64,000 nucleotides of DNA from Aliamphritea hakodatensis (GTDB taxonomy: Bacteria; Pseudomonadota; Gammaproteobacteria; Pseudomonadales; Balneatricaceae), in contig NZ_AP025281.1 in NCBI RefSeq assembly GCF_024347195.1, positions 1,054,001 through 1,118,000 of the forward strand, given 5' to 3'. The notes under the pieces are model-generated. The model was not told the DNA's origin. It worked only from the letters and a program-made list of their open reading frames with translations, and searched no databases. The translations under genes and the position numbers were made by a program. This document shows, one piece after another, positions 59,104 through 64,000 of this stretch; positions within the stretch are counted from its first letter, which is position 1, and each line of letters begins with the position of its first letter.

Positions 59104-60624
59104 TCAGTGGTCGTGGCCACAGCCTTCCTGTTCTTCTTCGCCTTCATCCACCTGATTCAGCAGGTGCTGGCACAGTAACGGTACGCAGCGGCCTGTAGAG
59201 CCTTTAGCTTTACCGTTGCTGTTCCAGGCAACACCGGCGATATCCAGATGCGCCCAGGCGAATTTATCCGCGAAACGTGCCAGGAAGCATGCCGCGGTAA
59301 TCGTACCGGCAGAAGGGCCGCCGATGTTGGCGATGTCGGCAAAGTTGCTGTCCAGCTGTTCCTGATATTCTTCGCCCATTGGCAGACGCCACGCGCGGTC
59401 GGCAGAGAATTCACCGGCTGCCAGCAGGCTGTCGGCCAGTTCATCATTATTACTCAGCAGGCCAGCGGTGTGGTGGCCCAGTGCAACGATGCAGGCACCG
59501 GTGAGGGTCGCTACGTCGACCACAGATGCAGGCTCAAAGCGCTCGGCATAGGTCAGGGCGTCGCACAGTACCAGGCGGCCTTCGGCGTCGGTATTCAGAA
59601 TTTCAACGGTCTGGCCAGACATGGTGGTAACGACATCGCCCGGCTTGGTCGCTTTGCTGGATGGCATGTTTTCGGCGCTGGCTACGATGGCAACCACGTT
59701 GATTGGCAGGGCCATTTCAGTCAGGGATTCCATTGCACCGATAACGCTGGCGGCACCGCACATGTCGAACTTCATTTCGTCCATCTTGGCGCCTGGTTTC
59801 AGGCTGATGCCGCCGGTATCAAAGGTGATGCCTTTACCGACCAGTACGTGTGGCTTGTCGCCTTCTTCACCGCCTTTATATTCCATAACGATCAGTTTGG
59901 ATGGCTGAATAGAACCTTCACCCACCGACAGCAGGGAGAACATCCCCAGTTCTGCCATCTGGTCTTCTTCCAGTACCGTGGTGGTCAGCTGGTCGCATTC
60001 GGCGTCCAGTGCCATGGCAATTTCAGACAGGTAAGTCGGGGTACAGATGTTACCCGGCAGGTTGCCCAGTTCACGGGCGGTGGTAACACCGTTGGCGATG
60101 GCGCTGCCGTCGGCGATGGAGTATTCCGCCAGTTCTGCGTCTGCTTCATCTACACGGAATGCCAATGATTCCAGTGCCAGTTCGTCAGCTTTTTTGCTCT
60201 TGGTGGTATCGTACTGGTACAGCTCAGCGCTGGCCCATTCCGTGTTGTGACGGATCTGACGGTACAGGTCGTCGTCGTTGCTTTCCATGTGATCCAGCGC
60301 GAATACCGCATTGCTCAGTTTCAGGGCTTTGATCTGGCCCATACCGGCAACAATCACTTTCCGCTGAGTCCGGTCGGTACGGTCTTCCTGTTTGCCAACA
60401 CCCATCAGTACCACGCGCTTGGCGTTGATGCCCGGAACCTTGTGCAGCAGCAGGGTTTCACCGGCTTTACCGTTGTGGTCAGCAGCGATATCGCTCAGGT
60501 AACCGCCGGATTTAGCGTCAACTTCTAATGCGGACGGGCTGAGTTTACCCTCCGGGGCAATGGCCAGAATAAGACATTCGGTTTCAAGGTCGGTGACCGC
60601 ATCGGTAAAGATTTCAAATTGCAT
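59104..60624 (-). CDS. pepA: Leucyl aminopeptidase PepA (M17)
   Basis: Cytosolic di-zinc/manganese aminopeptidase, 506 aa. The M17 signature NTDAEGRLVLCDALTYAE is intact, with metal and catalytic residues in VGKGITFDTGGISLKPGAKMDEMKFDMCGAASV. PepA also acts as a DNA-binding regulator and Xer accessory factor in E. coli. C-terminal acidic tail (DEGEEEQEGCGHDH) is an extra. Divergent from lptF with a 289-base promoter region, as in many gammaproteobacteria. Confidence 0.97.
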   Translation of the reverse strand: MQFEIFTDAVTDLETECLILAIAPEGKLSPSALEVDAKSGGYLSDIAADHNGKAGETLLLHKVPGINAKRVVLMGVGKQEDRTDRTQRKVIVAGMGQIKALKLSNAVFALDHMESNDDDLYRQIRHNTEWASAELYQYDTTKSKKADELALESLAFRVDEADAELAEYSIADGSAIANGVTTARELGNLPGNICTPTYLSEIAMALDAECDQLTTTVLEEDQMAELGMFSLLSVGEGSIQPSKLIVMEYKGGEEGDKPHVLVGKGITFDTGGISLKPGAKMDEMKFDMCGAASVIGAMESLTEMALPINVVAIVASAENMPSSKATKPGDVVTTMSGQTVEILNTDAEGRLVLCDALTYAERFEPASVVDVATLTGACIVALGHHTAGLLSNNDELADSLLAAGEFSADRAWRLPMGEEYQEQLDSNFADIANIGGPSAGTITAACFLARFADKFAWAHLDIAGVAWNSNGKAKGSTGRCVPLLCQHLLNQVDEGEEEQEGCGHDH

Positions 60625-60913
60625 GGTTACTCCAGAGAAGACATCGTGTCAGCTTTGTAAGATAATGCCGGCGGTGTTTTGCCGGTAAAAACAGTTGGCC
60701 TGGCACTGTACCCGGTGCTGACCGGTAAAGGGTCAGACGGTTGTGTGCAGCCGTTTGCTGAAGTGTATATGAATGTGTGGCATCTGCCCAACCGGATCAG
60801 TGACATCGGAAATGTTTTTACCGCGTTGTGGCCAGCGGCTCCGGGAACATCAGGGGCTTTGCAGAGTCAGTATGTTGAATGTGTTTTATCTCAAGCCATC
60901 GAGAGATTAAAAG

Positions 60914-62047
60914 TTGATTATCTTCCGTTATATAAGCCGTGAAGTTTTGCTCAGTATGAGTGCCGTCAGCGGCGTCCTGTTGCTGATTATTATGAGCGGC
61001 CGTTTTATCCGTTACCTGACCAATGCAGCGGCCGGTAAGTATTCCGTGGATACTGTCTTTCAGTTCATGCTGTACCGGATGCCGGGTTTTCTTGAGCTTA
61101 TTTTGCCACTGGGGCTGTTTCTGGGGATTTTGCTGGCCTACGGCCGCCTGTATCTGGAAAGTGAAATGGCGGTGCTGAAAGCCACCGGCATGAGCCAGCG
61201 CCGTTTATCTCTGTACACGCTGGGGCCTGCCACTCTGGTGGCGGCGGTCGTAGCGGTAATGAGCCTGTGGCTGACCCCTGCCGGCGTACAGAAAGCCGAA
61301 ACGGTGTTTCAGCAGAGCCAGCAAAGTACGCTGGACAGTGTGGTACCGGGCCGTTTTCAGGAGCAGCCGGACGGTTTCCGCTCAACCTATATTGAAATGC
61401 TGAACAGTGAGTCGCGCCGGATGGAGGGCATTTTTGTGTCCGAAACCATTCCAGGCCAGCCGCTGGCGGTGGTGGCTGCTGAGACTGGCCGACAGGTCAC
61501 TGATCCGGAAACCGGTGCCCGTTATCTGGTGCTGGAGAACGGTTTCCGTTACGAAGGCCAGCCCGGTGAGGCAAAGTATCGCGAAATTCAGTTTGAAGAG
61601 TACGGTATACGTTTACCTGAAGCGGATGATGAACCGGAGGTTTCCGGTACCGATATGGCCACCACAGAGAATTTATTCGGCGGTACCCCTGAAGAAGTGG
61701 CCCAGCTGCACTGGCGCATTTCACTGCCGGTTATGTGTCTGATTGTTGCCCTGTTGGCGGTGCCTCTGAGCAAAACCAATCCACGCCAGGGGCGGTTTGC
61801 CAAACTGATTCCTTCGATCCTGCTGTATCTTCTGTATCTGCTGTTGCTGACTAACACCCGTACGCTGGTGGAAGACGGCGATGCGCCGGTTTTTGTGATG
61901 TGGGTGGTGCATCTGGCATTTTTCGGCTTTGCCATGAGTTTGCTGTTCGCCGGCCGGTTCTGGGAAAAGCTTGGCGACAGGCTGGGCATCTTTACTGATA
62001 AAGTGTCGGTTAAAAACTTACTGAAAGGGAAGTCCGGTGATGCCTGA
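60914..62047 (+). CDS. lptF: LPS export ABC transporter permease LptF
   Basis: A 377 aa inner-membrane subunit of the LptB2FG exporter that extracts LPS from the inner membrane. The N-terminus MIIFRYISREVLLSMSAVSGVLLLIIMSGRFIRYL and the cytoplasmic loop LYLESEMAVLKATGMSQRRL are typical; six transmembrane helices flank a periplasmic beta-jellyroll domain (about 120-260). Start is TTG 60914 with GAGAG upstream. It overlaps lptG by 8 bases. Confidence 0.95.
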   Translation: MIIFRYISREVLLSMSAVSGVLLLIIMSGRFIRYLTNAAAGKYSVDTVFQFMLYRMPGFLELILPLGLFLGILLAYGRLYLESEMAVLKATGMSQRRLSLYTLGPATLVAAVVAVMSLWLTPAGVQKAETVFQQSQQSTLDSVVPGRFQEQPDGFRSTYIEMLNSESRRMEGIFVSETIPGQPLAVVAAETGRQVTDPETGARYLVLENGFRYEGQPGEAKYREIQFEEYGIRLPEADDEPEVSGTDMATTENLFGGTPEEVAQLHWRISLPVMCLIVALLAVPLSKTNPRQGRFAKLIPSILLYLLYLLLLTNTRTLVEDGDAPVFVMWVVHLAFFGFAMSLLFAGRFWEKLGDRLGIFTDKVSVKNLLKGKSGDA

Positions 62048-63113
62048 TATTATGATGAACCGGCTGGACCGTTATATCAGCTCGGCGGTGCTGTCTTCTC
62101 TGGCGGTGGTGCTGGCCATTGTGATTGGTCTGGATGTGCTGTTTGCCATGCTGGATCAGCTGGAAGATGTGAATGACCGTTTCACCATGGGCGCGTTACT
62201 GGAGTATCTGGCGCTCACCACACCGAAACGCTTTTATGACTTTATTCCGCTGAGTTGTCTGGTGGGGTGTCTGATCGGGCTGGGCAGTCTGGCGTCTGGC
62301 AGTGAGTTAACAGTGATGCGGGCTGCGGGTATTTCCATTGGCCGGATCGTATTGGCGGTATTGAAGCCGATCATTGCGCTGGGCATTGTTACCGTGCTGC
62401 TGGGTGAGTACGTGGTGCCTGTTACCGAAACGCTGGCGGACAGCCGGCGGGCGGTGAAGGTCAGTAACGGGGCGATCACGTCCGGTTATGGTATCTGGCA
62501 CCGGGAGCGGGATGAATATATCCATATTAATGCGGTGCTGCCGGACGGTTCTCTGAAAGGCGTCACCCGTTATAAGTTTGATCAGGATGACAGCCTGATT
62601 TCCAGTAGCTATGCCGCCAGTGGCCGTTATTCGGATGATAAGTGGCTGCTGAGCAATGTGCGGGAAACCCTGTTCAGTGAAGACCGCACTCAGGCGAACA
62701 GCTATGACACCCAGAACTGGGATGTAAAGCTGACGCCACAGCGGTTGTCGGTGATCATCGTTGAGCCGGATGAGCTGCCGATATCCGGTTTGCTGAGCTA
62801 TAGCAGTTATTTGCGTGAGCAGGGGCTGGAGTCGACCACCTATATGCTGGCGTTCTGGAGCAAGCTGTTCCAGCCATTATCCATGATCGCGCTGGTGCTG
62901 GTGGCGATCTCGTTTATTTTCGGGCCGCTACGGAGCGTAACCACTGGCCAGCGGGTGATTTCCGGTGTGGTCGTTGGGGTGATGTTTAAATTTGCGCAGG
63001 ATCTGCTGGCACCGGTCAGTACCCTGTACAGCATTGCGCCTTTCTGGGCCGCGCTGATGCCAATTCTTATCTGCGGGTTAATTGGCAGCTGGTTATTGCG
63101 TCGGGCAGGGTAA
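62040..63113 (+). CDS. lptG: LPS export ABC transporter permease LptG
   Basis: Partner of LptF, 357 aa, with the same architecture: NRLDRYISSAVLSSLAVVLAIVIGLDVLFAMLDQL and GLGSLASGSELTVMRAAGIS coupling loop. ATG 62040 with AAGGGAAG upstream; its first codons overlap the end of lptF, giving translational coupling. A strong terminator follows at 63130-63168. Confidence 0.95.
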   Translation: MPDIMMNRLDRYISSAVLSSLAVVLAIVIGLDVLFAMLDQLEDVNDRFTMGALLEYLALTTPKRFYDFIPLSCLVGCLIGLGSLASGSELTVMRAAGISIGRIVLAVLKPIIALGIVTVLLGEYVVPVTETLADSRRAVKVSNGAITSGYGIWHRERDEYIHINAVLPDGSLKGVTRYKFDQDDSLISSSYAASGRYSDDKWLLSNVRETLFSEDRTQANSYDTQNWDVKLTPQRLSVIIVEPDELPISGLLSYSSYLREQGLESTTYMLAFWSKLFQPLSMIALVLVAISFIFGPLRSVTTGQRVISGVVVGVMFKFAQDLLAPVSTLYSIAPFWAALMPILICGLIGSWLLRRAG

Positions 63114-63129
63114 GGCCTGCCTCAGAATC

Positions 63130-63168
63130 AAAAAAGCCGCTGTCTCCCGGGGAGGCAGCGGCTTTTTT
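63130..63168. terminator. Intrinsic terminator after lptG
   Basis: AAAAAGCCGCTG/CAGCGGCTTTTTT hairpin with inner CTCC/GGAG, usable for both lptG and the convergent RDD gene. Confidence 0.9.
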
Positions 63169-63179
63169 GTAACCGTGTT

Positions 63180-63629
63180 TTATGACTTTTGCTTTTTAGG
63201 CAGCAGTACAATCTGAGTTTCTGAGAAGCTGTCATGCCAGGTGGCTTTTCCGGGAGAGAACAGCATCCACAGGAAGCCCAGGCCGCCACAGGCAAATGAG
63301 ACGATTGCCATCATGAAACGCAGCAGGGCCTGTTTAAGATTAATGTGGCAGTTGTCGATCGTTTGTACCCGCATTTGCCAGGCCTGCATGCCCAGCGTCT
63401 GACCTAAACGGATCCAGAAGTAGGCGAAGAAGGCGAAGGTAATTAAAAACAGGACGCTCTGGAACAGCGGGCCGGAGACGGATTCGCCACCGTTCAGGCC
63501 AACCGCAACAAAGCCTGTACACATCCAGATCGCGACAACCAGCAGGCCGTCATACACCATTGCTGCCAGGCGGCGTAACAGGGATGGCTGGCGGAGTTCG
63601 CCGTCTAGTTCCGGGAAAGGTTTATTCAT
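63180..63629 (-). CDS. RDD-family membrane protein
   Basis: A 149 aa membrane protein with three to four hydrophobic segments and RDD features: PSLLRRLAAMVYDGLLVVAIW near the N-terminus (Arg and Asp) and QTLGMQAWQMRV. Function of RDD proteins is largely unknown, with roles in ion or compatible-solute handling reported. ATG 63629. Confidence 0.88.
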   Translation of the reverse strand: MNKPFPELDGELRQPSLLRRLAAMVYDGLLVVAIWMCTGFVAVGLNGGESVSGPLFQSVLFLITFAFFAYFWIRLGQTLGMQAWQMRVQTIDNCHINLKQALLRFMMAIVSFACGGLGFLWMLFSPGKATWHDSFSETQIVLLPKKQKS

Positions 63630-63677
63630 TACAGTCTCGTATACAGGTAAAAACAGTCAGCTGTTGGTGGCGGATGT

Positions 63678-64000
63678 TTATGCTCGGCTGAGTTTAAATA
63701 CCGGCCGTATCCAGATGCCCAGATAACTGCCGATGATGGCACCGACCAACCATAGCCAGCCGTGCATACTACCGGAAACGATGCCGCCAAAGAAGGCTCC
63801 GATATTGCAGCCGAAGGAAATGGTGGCGCCATAGCCCAGCATCAGACCGCCTAATGCGGATGCCAGCCAGTGCAGCGGCGGAATGCGCCACTGCCAGCTG
63901 AAACGCCCGGCCAGCGAGGCAGCCAGCAGAGCACCGAGTATAATGCCGATGTTCATAACGGACACGGTATCTTCCCAGATGCTTTCCAGCAGGGCGTCGT
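63678..64000 (-). CDS. YeeE/YedE-family sulfur transporter-like protein (N-terminus outside window)
   Basis: The frame continues through the right edge of the window upstream of the apparent GTG at 63965 (codons for DALLESIWEDTVSVMNIG), so the gene is 5'-truncated here. The C-terminal ~105 residues match the YeeE/YedE fold: GALLAASLAGRFS, GGLMLGYGATISFGCNIGAFFGGIVSG with the conserved SFGCNIG cysteine loop, and HGWLWLVGAIIGSYLG. These proteins transport thiosulfate or other sulfur species. Confidence 0.85.
   Translation of the reverse strand, partial: DALLESIWEDTVSVMNIGIILGALLAASLAGRFSWQWRIPPLHWLASALGGLMLGYGATISFGCNIGAFFGGIVSGSMHGWLWLVGAIIGSYLGIWIRPVFKLSRA

Noticed and set aside
59248..60168. 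306-codon plus-strand frame opposite pepA
   Set aside because: Antisense to the conserved aminopeptidase; no protein family features.
60679..60942. 87-codon frame before lptF
   Set aside because: Overlaps lptF out of frame, lies in the pepA-lptF promoter region and has no recognisable features.
1..64000. tRNA, rRNA, CRISPR arrays, insertion sequences or prophage genes
   Set aside because: I looked in all gaps over about 200 bases and saw no cloverleaf, no spaced direct repeats of CRISPR type and no transposase or integrase.

Overview
The window reads as chromosomal DNA of a marine, heterotrophic gammaproteobacterium, most like the Oceanospirillales (Amphritea/Neptunomonas/Marinobacterium-type). 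This is an inference from gene content: EF-P with its EpmA/EpmB beta-lysylation enzymes, a RegB/RegA redox two-component pair, valS-holC / pepA / lptFG in the usual gammaproteobacterial arrangement, a non-pyrrolysine MttB-family methyltransferase, a BCCT-like carrier, and organic-acid and amino-acid carriers. I see no rRNA, tRNA, CRISPR array, transposase or prophage. The sequence is fairly uniform in composition except for one AT-rich gene at 54120-54932.

Layout. 1-1448: 3' part of a PAS-GGDEF-EAL protein. 1452-4321: EF-P module (epmB, efp, epmA). 4340-9447: a MalY/PatB-like C-S lyase, leuA, a large pseudomonad-type HolD (psi), rimI and a CbiM-like membrane protein. 9467-11996: regA/regB and a small secreted protein, with a triple GTAAA-type box between them. 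12067-19883: an mmsA-type dehydrogenase, a complete PotABCD-type ABC importer and a MocR regulator, all on the minus strand, with a palindromic operator candidate before the ABC genes. 20070-23497: photolyase, DUF523/DUF1722 protein and a renalase-like flavoprotein as one operon. 23678-29764: small membrane protein, TauE-like exporter, ElaA acetyltransferase, an Fe/2OG-oxygenase-like protein, two small conserved proteins, and an Lrp/UspA/alanine-symporter group. 29852-35276: ABC-F ATPase, DTW-domain enzyme, YcfL-like lipoprotein, DHH phosphoesterase, thymidylate-kinase-like protein.

35396-40729 holds an MttB-family methyltransferase divergent from a LysR regulator, a LysE exporter, a small membrane protein and a divergent BCCT-like carrier. 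40904-46225 is a neat regulatory unit: NtrC-type regulator, Cache-domain histidine kinase, then an OFA-family MFS carrier preceded by a consensus sigma-54 promoter and two 15-bp direct repeats that look like the regulator's enhancer sites. 46357-50712 is an accessory stretch of small genes: a DUF4160/DUF2442 pair, an NmrA-like protein, a VOC protein, an orphan XRE regulator, a DUF4870 protein, and a Phd/ParE pair whose toxin is broken by a one-base frameshift. 51122-54932: a chemoreceptor, a spermidine-synthase-like protein and the AT-rich orphan membrane gene. 55145-55347 is a structured intergenic element with terminal inverted repeats. 55451-63113: valS, holC, pepA, lptF, lptG. The window ends with an RDD protein and a 5'-truncated YeeE/YedE-type protein.

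The most informative observations are the sigma-54/enhancer unit, the frameshifted ParE, the pseudomonad-type psi subunit in the same window as chi, the MocR/ABC operator candidate, and the orphan MttB without any corrinoid protein nearby. I did not find a clearly new multi-gene system. Several regulatory architectures here look undescribed and are testable.
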